This document shows, piece by piece, positions 8,250 through 16,132 of a DNA stretch of 64,000 bases (its first letter is position 1; each line of letters opens with the position of its first letter). Source of the stretch: Xanthobacteraceae bacterium (GTDB lineage: Bacteria > Pseudomonadota > Alphaproteobacteria > Rhizobiales > Xanthobacteraceae); assembly GCA_019745775.1 (NCBI GenBank), contig JAIESR010000013.1, positions 112,233 through 176,232 on the forward strand, in the 5' to 3' direction. Made by a program: the position numbers and the translations under genes. The notes below the pieces were generated by a model, which was not told where the DNA came from, did not search any database, and saw nothing but the letters and a program-made list of their open reading frames with translations.

Positions 8250-9362
8250 TCATTCAGCGGCCCGCAACTCTCCGCGGCTGCGCTGCACTGCCTCCGCGGG
8301 ATCGGCGCCCACGATAAAGGCGGGGTTCGTCATGGCCACGGTCTCGATCTCATCTTGTGTAAGGCCGAAGGCTTTCATGTAGCCGGTGAGCTGGCGCATG
8401 GACTCCACGGAATTCGGGAACACAGTGTCGCCGGCATCGCTCGACAGCGTGAAGTTCTTCACGCCCACCGAACGGATTGCCTGGTACATCTTGCCGGGAT
8501 CGACCCCGAGCATCGGCGACAGCTCGTCATAGGTGAAATTGAATTTGATTCCGACCCGCGACAGGTCGCGCATCTGCGACACCGTGATGTCGACGAACGG
8601 GCTGAACGGATGGTCAATGAAGGCACGCTTGAAGTTGAGCTTGTCGACCAGCTCGGCGAGCGCGTAGATCTCCGGATGCGTCGAGTGACCGAACGACAGC
8701 GCGCGGTCGTTGTCCGCGATCATGCGGATTGCTTCCTCGTATTCGGGCTTGAGCCTGCCCTTGGCGTCGAGCGCGTAATGTCCGTACTTCAGCGCCAGGT
8801 CCCAGGGAAGCGGCTCCGAATGCGCCTTGGGATCGGCGGTCGGGTCCCAGCGGCGCGTCTTGCCGCCGACAATGAAGTAGGTATTGGCGTGGTTGGCCAG
8901 CGCCAGCCAGAATGACGACACGCCGGCCTTGACCTGCGTCTCCACCTTCTCGCGGCTCGGCGGCCGGCCGTCGCGGCAGAGCGCGTAGCCGCCCCAGGCC
9001 TTGATCGGCGCGATGCCGGTGTCGTCGGACCAGCGATCAAGCTCCTGCAGTAGCGCGCGCACATCCTCCATCGGGCCGGCGGAACGCTTGTCTTCCTTGC
9101 CGATCGATTTGTAGAGGATGCCGTACATGCCGCTTTCCGACGCGAGTTTGGCGACCGCCAGCGCATCCTGCTGGCCATGCTCGGCGTGACAGTGAATGTC
9201 GATCATGCCCTCGACGGCGTGCACCTTCGGCGGCGTCTGAATGTAGGGCTTATAACCGCGGCGGGCCGGATAGGAGGCGACAGCGCGCTCGCGCGTCGGC
9301 GTCGCATTGTTGTTGTCGAAGCGGCCGGGCGGGACAACTGCATCCTGCTTGATTTCGTCCAT
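8250..9362 (-). CDS. DUF6282 family protein, amidohydrolase-like
   Basis: The 370-residue protein has a metal-dependent hydrolase look: DIHCHAEHGQQDALAVAKLA near residue 60 offers HxH metal ligands on the first strand, and the histidines of FGHSTHPEIYAL (about 240) and DHPFSPFVD (about 262) plus SSDAGD (about 305) resemble later metal ligands and the catalytic aspartate of TIM-barrel hydrolases. The family has no firm function that I know of. The start at 9362 is fixed by AGGAGGAGACA directly upstream. It diverges from the ornithine cyclodeaminase-like gene across 134 bases that should hold both promoters. Confidence 0.78.
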   Translation of the reverse strand: MDEIKQDAVVPPGRFDNNNATPTRERAVASYPARRGYKPYIQTPPKVHAVEGMIDIHCHAEHGQQDALAVAKLASESGMYGILYKSIGKEDKRSAGPMEDVRALLQELDRWSDDTGIAPIKAWGGYALCRDGRPPSREKVETQVKAGVSSFWLALANHANTYFIVGGKTRRWDPTADPKAHSEPLPWDLALKYGHYALDAKGRLKPEYEEAIRMIADNDRALSFGHSTHPEIYALAELVDKLNFKRAFIDHPFSPFVDITVSQMRDLSRVGIKFNFTYDELSPMLGVDPGKMYQAIRSVGVKNFTLSSDAGDTVFPNSVESMRQLTGYMKAFGLTQDEIETVAMTNPAFIVGADPAEAVQRSRGELRAAE

Positions 9363-9496
9363 TGTCTCCTCCTGAGGGGCTGGAATTTCCGGATTTTTGG
9401 GCGATGTGTTGAACCGTAGCCGCTCGATCGATAATGATAAGATATCGGCTTGTCCGTAGTCCATGGTCGGACGCTGAACAAGAGTGCAGGGAATTC

Positions 9497-10609
9497 ATGC
9501 TGATCATCAGCAATGCGGACGTCGCCAAGCTCTTGACGATGGGCGCCGCGATCGACGCCCTCGACCAAGCCTATCGTCAGCTCGTGACCACCGATGCCGT
9601 GTGCAAGCCACGCACCGACGTCCAGATCCCGACCAGAAATCCCGGCAAGGTGTACCAGTGGAGCAGCGTCGAAGGCGGCTCGACCAGCGGATACTTCGCG
9701 ATCCGCATCAAGTCGGACATCATCTACGAGCAGGAATACAACGGCGCCCGAACGCAGGAGAAATACTGCATCCAGCCCGGCACCTATTGCGGCCTCATCA
9801 TGCTCACCGCCACCGAGACCGGAGAGCCGCTCGCTATCCTCAATGATGGGCTGACCCAGCTCACGCGCGTGGGTGCCGACGGCGGCATCGGCGTCAGATA
9901 TCTCGCCAAGAAGAATGCCGAAGTGATCGGCATGCTCGGTTCGGGCGGCATGTCGCAGACGCACATGGAAGCCTTCATGCATGTGCGCCCGGGCCTCAAG
10001 CGGCTGCAGGTCTACAGCCCGACCAAGGCCAACCGCGAACGCTTCGGGCGCGATATGGCCGACAAATACGGTCTCGACGTGAAGGTGTGCGACAGCGCGG
10101 ACGAAATCTACCGCGATGCCGATATCGTCGCCGCCCTCACCGACTCCGCGGTCTCGGTGATCGATGGCGCCAAGCTCGCGAAAGGCGTGCACATCGTCGC
10201 GCCCGGAACCGGCGGCGGCATCAAGGATCCGCGCGTGCTGGAGCGCATCGACATCTATTTGCGCTTCGGCAACGCCACGACGCCGTGGGGCGCACAGCCC
10301 GGCATCGACGACGAGTATTTCACCTATGCGGCGCGTCCGGACATCGAAACCGGCTTCAAGCGCAAGACCACGGGCCACCGCGGCAACGGCGCGTCCTTTG
10401 CGCCCGAGCGGACCATCACCTTCGCCGATCTCGTCGCCGCCAATGGCAAAGGCCGCACCTCCGACGACCAGATTTCCTATTCCGAGCGCGGCAACCTGCA
10501 GGGCAACCAGTTCTGGGCGCTGGCGGGTCGTATCTACGAGCTTGCCAAAGCGCAGGGTCTCGGCCGCGAGATCCCGACCGAGTGGTTCTTGCAGGATATC
10601 CGCGATTGA
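9497..10609 (+). CDS. Ornithine cyclodeaminase / mu-crystallin family protein
   Basis: This 370-residue NAD(P)-dependent enzyme is of the OCD/mu-crystallin/alanine dehydrogenase-like family. The nucleotide-binding motif VIGMLGSGGMSQTHMEA is at about residues 142-158, preceded by the conserved stretch NDGLTQLTRVGADGGIG. Family members make proline from ornithine or reduce imines such as ketimines and 1-pyrroline-2-carboxylate. It is longer than typical OCD (about 330), with a C-terminal extension rich in charged residues. The start at 9497 has GCAGGGA upstream. The gene is followed after 23 bases by a broken Bug receptor gene, then an MmgE/PrpD gene, so an operon for a nitrogenous or cyclic acid is likely. 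Confidence 0.82.
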   Translation: MLIISNADVAKLLTMGAAIDALDQAYRQLVTTDAVCKPRTDVQIPTRNPGKVYQWSSVEGGSTSGYFAIRIKSDIIYEQEYNGARTQEKYCIQPGTYCGLIMLTATETGEPLAILNDGLTQLTRVGADGGIGVRYLAKKNAEVIGMLGSGGMSQTHMEAFMHVRPGLKRLQVYSPTKANRERFGRDMADKYGLDVKVCDSADEIYRDADIVAALTDSAVSVIDGAKLAKGVHIVAPGTGGGIKDPRVLERIDIYLRFGNATTPWGAQPGIDDEYFTYAARPDIETGFKRKTTGHRGNGASFAPERTITFADLVAANGKGRTSDDQISYSERGNLQGNQFWALAGRIYELAKAQGLGREIPTEWFLQDIRD

Positions 10610-10632
10610 GCACCGCCAGACCGAGGTTATCC

Positions 10633-11639
10633 GTGCGACGGACCGTTCGATTGGCCGCCTTGATGCTGCTGACGCTGTCGACGCCCGCGGCGGCGCAGGA
10701 CGAGACCGATTTCTACAAGAACAAGACGATCTCCATCGTCGTCGGTTTCGCGCCGGGCGGCAGCTACGATGCCTATGCGCGACTGCTTGGCCGGCACATC
10801 GGGCGCTACATCCCGGCCAGCCCAAGGTCATCGTGCAGAACATGCCCGGCGCGGGTACCCTGACGGCCGTGCGCTATCTCGACGCCAGTGCGCCCAAGGA
10901 CGGCACGGTGATGGCGGCGTTCAGCGCCGGGCTGATCACCGCGGCGCTGTCGGAGCCCGAGAAATTCAAGTTCAGGTTCTCGGACCTGGCATGGATCGGC
11001 TCCGCCACGCCGGACTTCAGCGTCTGCTATGCGTGGCACACGACCAACATCAAGACGCTCGCCGACGCCCAGAAGCGCGCCTCGTTCATCATCGGCGGCA
11101 CGGCCAGGGGCTCCTCGTCCTCCATCAACAGCGCCATCCTCCAGCAGATCTTCAAGGTCAATGTGCGCTACGTGCTCGGTTACACCGGCAGCGCCGAAAG
11201 CCGCCTGGCGATCGAGCGCGGCGAACTCGACGGCCATTGCGGCGCATGGGTCAGTGTTCCGGAGGAATGGACCGCGCAATCGAAGGCCACGACCTTCGTC
11301 CGCTTCTCACGCGCCCGCCCCCCGGAAATGCCCGAGGCGGTGGCGTTTGTCGGCGATCTCGTGCAGACCGAGCATGAGCGGCGACTGCTCGATGTGACGC
11401 TCGCGGCCACCGAGCTCGGGCGGCCTTTCGTCGCGTCGAAGGATGTGCCGGCGGAGCGCGTAGCGGTCCTGCGGTCCGCTTTCGACAGAGCCATGACCGA
11501 CCGCAGCCTCCTGGAGGAGGCGTCGAAGCAGAGGTTACCGATCAGCCCGATCGGCGGCGAAGAAAGCACGCGGATAGTTTCCAACATCTACGCGGCACCG
11601 GCGGACATCATCGCGAGCCTGAAGGCACTGCTGAAATAA
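10633..11639 (+). pseudogene. TTT-family substrate-binding protein, frameshifted
   Basis: The reading frame begins with GTG at 10633 (AGG eight bases upstream), encodes a signal peptide ending AAAQDETDFYKNK, and runs to about 10822. There, the conserved sequence passes from one frame to another: the homologous text continues as PKVIVQNMPGAGT to a stop at 11639. Losing one C from the run at 10821-10823 explains the break. Otherwise all family blocks of the 'DFYKNK...VVGFAPGGSYD' subfamily are intact, and no second lesion is seen. It is therefore either a very recent pseudogene or a base-calling error in a C run. The intact product would be about 335 residues and periplasmic. Confidence 0.82.
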
Positions 11640-11663
11640 GCAACTCGCGACGCGGGGAACGAC

Positions 11664-13010
11664 ATGAGCGGCGAGACAATCCGGTTGGCTGAATTCGCTT
11701 CTCAATTGCAGTTCGAGGACCTCCCCCCGCCGGTCGTCCAGCGGGCCAAGGATTCGATCACGGACACCGTCGCCACCATCGTGTTCGGCCGCAGCCTGCC
11801 GTGGAGCAACATCATCGTCAGCCATTCGCGCCGCGTAGGCGGCGGCGGTCGTAGCCAGATTCTCGGCGACGGTGACAGGCCGGTAACGGCGCCCTACGCC
11901 GCGCTCGCCAATGGCTCGCTCGCGCACGCCTTCGAGCTCGACGGCGCGACCCGGCCGAGCGCCGGCGCCCATCCGGGCGCGACGATCTTCACGGCCGCGC
12001 TGGCGCTGGCCCAGGAGCGCGGCTTCAGCGGACGGGCGCTCATCGCCGCGTTCGTCGCCGGCGCGGAAGTCATGATCCGTATCGGGCGGGCGACCCACCA
12101 CAGCAACGAGACGCGCGGCTTCCACGCGCCCGGCACCACCGGCCCGTTCGGCGCCGCCATCGCGTGCGGACATCTGATGGGCTTCGACGTGAAGCGCATG
12201 ACCAATGCGCTCGGCATCGCCGGATCGCTGTCGAGCGGACTGGTCGCATTTGCGCGCTCCGGCGACGGCGCCATGGTCAAGCGACTGCATTTCGGGCGCG
12301 CCGCTGAAGGCGGACTACTCGCGGCGAGTCTCGCCGCCGACGGCTTTACCGGACCCTCAACCGTCATCGAGGGCGATTGCGGCTTCCTGAGCGCGTTCTG
12401 CAACGAACGCGATGACGCCGAGCTCACCGAAGGACTCCGGAAAACGTGGCTCACCCAGCGGATCTCCATGAAACGCTATGCCTGCCACACCGCGTGTCAC
12501 ACGCCAGTGCAAGCGATCGTCGACATGAAGGCGAACGGGCAGATCGACAGCCAAGACGTCAAGTCGATCGAGATCAAGGTCGGGCCGAAGGAGCTGCGCC
12601 GGCACGATATCCGCGCGCCGAGCGACGTCATGATCGGCCAGTACAGCGTTCCGTTTTCGGTCGCGCTGGCGATCGTGTCGGATGCCCGTGATCCGCGGAC
12701 GTTCCGCGACGCCGACGTCAATTCTCCGCGGCTGGTGTCACTAATGGAGAAGATCCGACTCGTCCCCTGGGACCGGGAGCCGCCCTCGCCGATCGCCAGC
12801 GCCACCACCGTGACGAAGCAGGACGGCACGACCCTCACAGCCGAAGTCGCGGATTTCAAGGGTACGCCGGACAATCCGCTCAGCGCGCGCGAATTGCGCG
12901 ACAAGGCCTTGCTCCTGACGCGGGACTACGATGCCGCCGCCATGACCCGCTTGTTCGATCGCCTGCTGAAGCTCGAAACGGAACCGACCGTCGAGTGGAT
13001 TCGCGCGTAG
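11664..13010 (+). CDS. MmgE/PrpD family protein
   Basis: This 448-residue cytoplasmic protein is of the 2-methylcitrate dehydratase/cis-aconitate decarboxylase family. The fold is shown by HAFELDGATRPSAGAHPGAT (near residue 95), by KRLHFGRAAEGGLLAA (near 210) and by MKRYACHTACHTPVQAIVDM (near 270), the usual sites around the active centre. The family dehydrates or decarboxylates tricarboxylates, but most relatives outside propionate metabolism lack assigned substrates. There is no prpB or prpC near it, so methylcitrate cycling is unlikely. It lies 24 bases after the frameshifted receptor gene, with GGGG ahead of the ATG. Confidence 0.85.
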   Translation: MSGETIRLAEFASQLQFEDLPPPVVQRAKDSITDTVATIVFGRSLPWSNIIVSHSRRVGGGGRSQILGDGDRPVTAPYAALANGSLAHAFELDGATRPSAGAHPGATIFTAALALAQERGFSGRALIAAFVAGAEVMIRIGRATHHSNETRGFHAPGTTGPFGAAIACGHLMGFDVKRMTNALGIAGSLSSGLVAFARSGDGAMVKRLHFGRAAEGGLLAASLAADGFTGPSTVIEGDCGFLSAFCNERDDAELTEGLRKTWLTQRISMKRYACHTACHTPVQAIVDMKANGQIDSQDVKSIEIKVGPKELRRHDIRAPSDVMIGQYSVPFSVALAIVSDARDPRTFRDADVNSPRLVSLMEKIRLVPWDREPPSPIASATTVTKQDGTTLTAEVADFKGTPDNPLSARELRDKALLLTRDYDAAAMTRLFDRLLKLETEPTVEWIRA

Positions 13011-13067
13011 CAGCGTCTTGCGTTCACTTGACTCGTTTATTTAATAACGTAATGCTCAAGACAGCCC

Positions 13068-13661
13068 ATGAACATGGGCCTAGCGCGAGCTTCGCTGATG
13101 CCGCAACGACCCGCAGTGTCCTCACGCGCTGATCGCCTGCCCGACCTGGCCGGGAGGAATTCCCGCTCAGCAAACCGCAAGCGCACCGCCTGGCATCCGA
13201 ACGCGCCCGGCTTCACGCCCACATTTTCCGCCGAGCGGCATATCGGCACCGCATTGCGGGAAACCTATCGCGCGTTCGCGCGCGCGCTGTCGCAGAATCT
13301 GGCTCCGCTCGGGCTGACATTGAGCATGTGGTTTGCGCTGCGCAGCCTCTGGGAAGCCGACGGTCAGAGCCAGGCCGAGCTAGGGCGCCGGATCGAGCTC
13401 AATCCTGCCGCCGTCGTCGCCGTGCTGAAGGCGCTGGAAGTTGCCGGGCTGGTTGAGCGCAAACGCACACGCAAGGACCGCCGCATATACAACGTTTTCC
13501 TGACCGCGACAGGACGGAAATTGCGCACCAAGGCCACCGCGCTCGCCCTTCAAGTCGATGCACGTGCGTTACGCGGCGTCACGCACGAAGAGATCGATCA
13601 AGCACTCGCGATCTTGCAGCGTCTGCGCGGCAATCTGGCCAACCAATCAAAGACAGCTTAG
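13068..13661 (+). CDS. MarR family transcriptional regulator
   Basis: The 197-residue protein carries a winged helix of the MarR type: QSQAELGRRIELNPAAVVAVLKALEVAGLVERKRTRKDRR covers the recognition helix and wing at about residues 105-144. The roughly 60 N-terminal residues are basic, proline-rich and atypical, so the true start may be further in; ATG 13068 is the most upstream possibility and has no clear ribosome-binding site. The AT-rich gap 13011-13067 contains the near-palindrome CGTTTATTTAATAACG (13034-13049), a plausible autoregulatory site. MarR proteins commonly respond to aromatic acids or their CoA esters; the genes that follow (VOC, FAH, receptor, flavoprotein/ferredoxin) are the likely targets. 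Confidence 0.85.
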   Translation: MNMGLARASLMPQRPAVSSRADRLPDLAGRNSRSANRKRTAWHPNAPGFTPTFSAERHIGTALRETYRAFARALSQNLAPLGLTLSMWFALRSLWEADGQSQAELGRRIELNPAAVVAVLKALEVAGLVERKRTRKDRRIYNVFLTATGRKLRTKATALALQVDARALRGVTHEEIDQALAILQRLRGNLANQSKTA

Positions 13662-13680
13662 ACGCTGTGGGGAGGATCGC

Positions 13681-14259
13681 ATGACCGCTAAGACGATCAC
13701 GGAAAGGCTTCAGGGAGCCGCACCCGGAAAAGACATTCCATTCGCGATCACCAAGATCGGACACATCGTGCTCGGCTGTCGCGATCTCGAGCGCTCGGTG
13801 AAGTTCTACACGCAAATCCTCGGCTTCAAGATCTCCGACATCTACGAGCCCGACATGGTGCCGGGTGGCATGGTGTTCATGCGCTTCGGCGAGGACCACC
13901 ACGGCGTGGGCCTGGTCGGGGCGATGCCGGGCAAGGCCGAGAATATCGAGCTGCATCATCTGGCGTTCGAGGTGGCGAGCCTCGATCAATTGCTTCGGGT
14001 GCGCGAACATCTCGAGAAGCAGCACGTCACCATCGACTTCCAAGGACGGCGGCGGGCCGGCGGGCAGATCGCCGTCGAGTTCGCCGATCCCGACGGCCAC
14101 CAGCTCGAACTGTTCTGGGGACTCGACAAGGTCGGCGCCGATGACGTTATCCGTCCACGCTCGGAGTGGCGGCCGGCGAAATCTCTCGAGGAGGCGATCG
14201 ACAACCCGGTGCGCGGCCAGGACACCCGGCTCACGGACACGCGCCTGCTCCGCCGCTAA
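13681..14259 (+). CDS. VOC family protein (glyoxalase/extradiol dioxygenase fold)
   Basis: The 192-residue metalloenzyme has a vicinal oxygen chelate fold. Metal ligands are visible as H in KIGHIVLGCRDLERSV (first module), H in LHHLAFEV and E in HQLELFW (second module), the H-H-E triad expected for dioxygenases or glyoxalase-like enzymes. The start at 13681 follows GGGGAGGATCGC, a strong ribosome-binding site. It sits 19 bases after marR and 30 bases before an FAH-fold gene. Ring cleavage followed by dioxo-acid hydrolysis is the simplest joint reading, but the substrate is not shown. Confidence 0.85.
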   Translation: MTAKTITERLQGAAPGKDIPFAITKIGHIVLGCRDLERSVKFYTQILGFKISDIYEPDMVPGGMVFMRFGEDHHGVGLVGAMPGKAENIELHHLAFEVASLDQLLRVREHLEKQHVTIDFQGRRRAGGQIAVEFADPDGHQLELFWGLDKVGADDVIRPRSEWRPAKSLEEAIDNPVRGQDTRLTDTRLLRR

Positions 14260-14289
14260 CGACACCATTCACGAACAGGAACAGCAGAC

Positions 14290-15081
14290 ATGAAATGGTG
14301 TCGCGTTCGGACCCCGGACGGTCCGTGTTTCGGGATGGTGGAAGGCGAGACGATCGCGCTGATCGACGGTACGCCTTTTGATGGCGCCAGGAAGACCGGC
14401 AAGACGCTGCCGCTCGCGCAGTCGCAGCTGCTGGTGCCGGTCATCCCCGGCACGTTCTATGCGATCGGCTCGAACTATCGCGACCATATCGAGAAGATGG
14501 CGCAGGCCGCCAACCGCAAGCCGATCTATTACGACCGGCCGCGCGTCGGCTATCGCGCCAACAGCGCGCTCATTGCCCACGATGAAGACATCGTGAAGCC
14601 CGCCGACTCCACCGAGCTGTTCCAGTACGAGGCCGAGCTTGTCGCGGTCATCGGCAAACGGGGCCGCAACGTCACGCCCGAGCAGGCGTGGGATCTGATC
14701 TTCGGGTGGACCATCGGCAACGACGTCAGCGAGCGGACCTGGCAGCGCAGCGACCCCACCAACATCCGCGCCAAGAACTGCGACACCTTCAAGCCGATGG
14801 GCCCCTTCATCCTGCAAGGCCGGGATTTGCGCGGCATGCAGACCGAGGTGCGCCTCAACGGCAGCCAGGTCCACCGGTTCGACACCGGCAACATGATCTT
14901 CAGTCCCGCCGAAGTCGTGAGCGAGATATCGAAATACAACACGCTCAGTCCCGGCGACGTGGTTTGGCTCGGCACCGACGACAAGCCGCACAACCTGAAA
15001 GTCGGCGACGTGCTGGAGATCGACATCACCGGCATCGGAATGCTGCGCAGCAAGGTCGTCGCGGAACAATCAAGGCGATAA
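14290..15081 (+). CDS. Fumarylacetoacetate hydrolase-fold protein (HpaG/UGL-like)
   Basis: This 263-residue hydrolase/isomerase has the two-part architecture of HpcE/ureidoglycolate-lyase relatives: a small N-terminal domain (MKWCRVRTPDGPCFG) and a C-terminal FAH barrel with YEAELVAVIG (metal ExE), TIGNDVSERTWQ (metal D) and WLGTDDKPHNL in place of the usual WTGTD/SGTP loop. It differs clearly from the shorter FAH protein near 5.3 kb, so the two are not recent duplicates. Downstream, 36 bases away, lies a Bug receptor gene. It probably acts on a ring-cleavage product from the VOC enzyme next door. Confidence 0.85.
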   Translation: MKWCRVRTPDGPCFGMVEGETIALIDGTPFDGARKTGKTLPLAQSQLLVPVIPGTFYAIGSNYRDHIEKMAQAANRKPIYYDRPRVGYRANSALIAHDEDIVKPADSTELFQYEAELVAVIGKRGRNVTPEQAWDLIFGWTIGNDVSERTWQRSDPTNIRAKNCDTFKPMGPFILQGRDLRGMQTEVRLNGSQVHRFDTGNMIFSPAEVVSEISKYNTLSPGDVVWLGTDDKPHNLKVGDVLEIDITGIGMLRSKVVAEQSRR

Positions 15082-15117
15082 CGAGCACCAAAACGAAAAG
15101 CATCCAAGGGGAACGCC

Positions 15118-16101
15118 ATGAGGAACATCGCGAAGCAATCGATCTTGCCGCTCTCAATCGCCGCCTTGCTCGTCGCGGGGCCGACCCGCGGCAGCGCGGA
15201 AAGCGCGGCGTTTCCGAACCAACGCATCAATTTCTTCGTCGGGTTTGCCGCAGGCGGATTTGCCGACACCATCGGGCGCATCGTCGCGGCGCGCCTGGGG
15301 GAGCGCCTCGGACAGAACGTCGTGGTGCAGAACCTCGAAGGCGGCGGCGGCATCCGCGCCACGCGGCGTGTTCTGACCACACCGGCCGACGGCTACACCG
15401 TTCTTGTGACCACCACGTCGCTCGCGATCAACGAGTCGCTCGTTCCCGATCGCGGATACGCCGCAAGCCAGCTCGAAGCCCTGGCACTGCCGATTTCGGC
15501 GCCGGAGTCGCTCTCCGCCAGCACGAAGGGGTCGATCAAGAATATTGCTGACCTCGTCACCGAAGCGAAAGCCGGCAAGGTGTATATGGGCTCGGCCGGC
15601 ATCGGCAGCGGCTCGCACATTGCCGCCGAATACTTCTTCAAGGTGCTGGCGAAGGCGCCGGTGAAGCACATTCCTTTTCCCGGCGGGGCGCCGGCAATGA
15701 TGGGTCTCTTGTCCGGCGACGTGAACGTGCTGGCCGCCACCGCAACCGGCAACATCTCGCGCGCCGTCAACAGCGGCGACACCATCGGCCTCGCCATCGC
15801 CGCAAGTGAAAGATCGCCGATCCTGCCGAAGGTGCCGACCTTCGCCGAAGCCGGTTATCCCGGCATGTCGGCGTCTTCATGGGTCGGCTTCTTCGCGCCT
15901 GCCGGCACGCCGGAACCCGTCCTCGTGAAACTCAACAGCGAGATCAACGCGCTGCTGAAGGAGCCCGAGATCGCCAAGCGCATCGAAACCTCGGGATTGC
16001 AGACGACGGTCCGCAACCGCGGCGACTCCGCCAAGCTGTTCGCCGCTGACATCAAGAACTGGTCGACGATGGTGCAGGCGGTCGGAATTCCCAAGCAATA
16101 A
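15118..16101 (+). CDS. TTT-family periplasmic substrate-binding protein (Bug)
   Basis: The 327-residue precursor has a signal peptide (residues 1 to about 28) and then FPNQRINFFVGFAAGGFADT, the ligand-carboxylate loop of Bug receptors, followed by VVQNLEGGGGIRATR and GYTVLVT. It is shorter than classic TctC around residues 105-115, where the usual 'P..DF.PI' strand is reduced. It is the fourth gene of the marR-led group and precedes the flavoprotein gene by 31 bases, so it probably supplies the substrate of the pathway. No cognate membrane subunits occur in the window. Confidence 0.88.
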   Translation: MRNIAKQSILPLSIAALLVAGPTRGSAESAAFPNQRINFFVGFAAGGFADTIGRIVAARLGERLGQNVVVQNLEGGGGIRATRRVLTTPADGYTVLVTTTSLAINESLVPDRGYAASQLEALALPISAPESLSASTKGSIKNIADLVTEAKAGKVYMGSAGIGSGSHIAAEYFFKVLAKAPVKHIPFPGGAPAMMGLLSGDVNVLAATATGNISRAVNSGDTIGLAIAASERSPILPKVPTFAEAGYPGMSASSWVGFFAPAGTPEPVLVKLNSEINALLKEPEIAKRIETSGLQTTVRNRGDSAKLFAADIKNWSTMVQAVGIPKQ

Positions 16102-16132
16102 CGCGCGCTGCTGACACCCGGAGAATGCGCTG

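Noticed and set aside
9203..10843. 546-codon open frame antisense to the ornithine cyclodeaminase-like gene
   Set aside because: It overlaps the sense gene fully and has the composition of a shadow frame.
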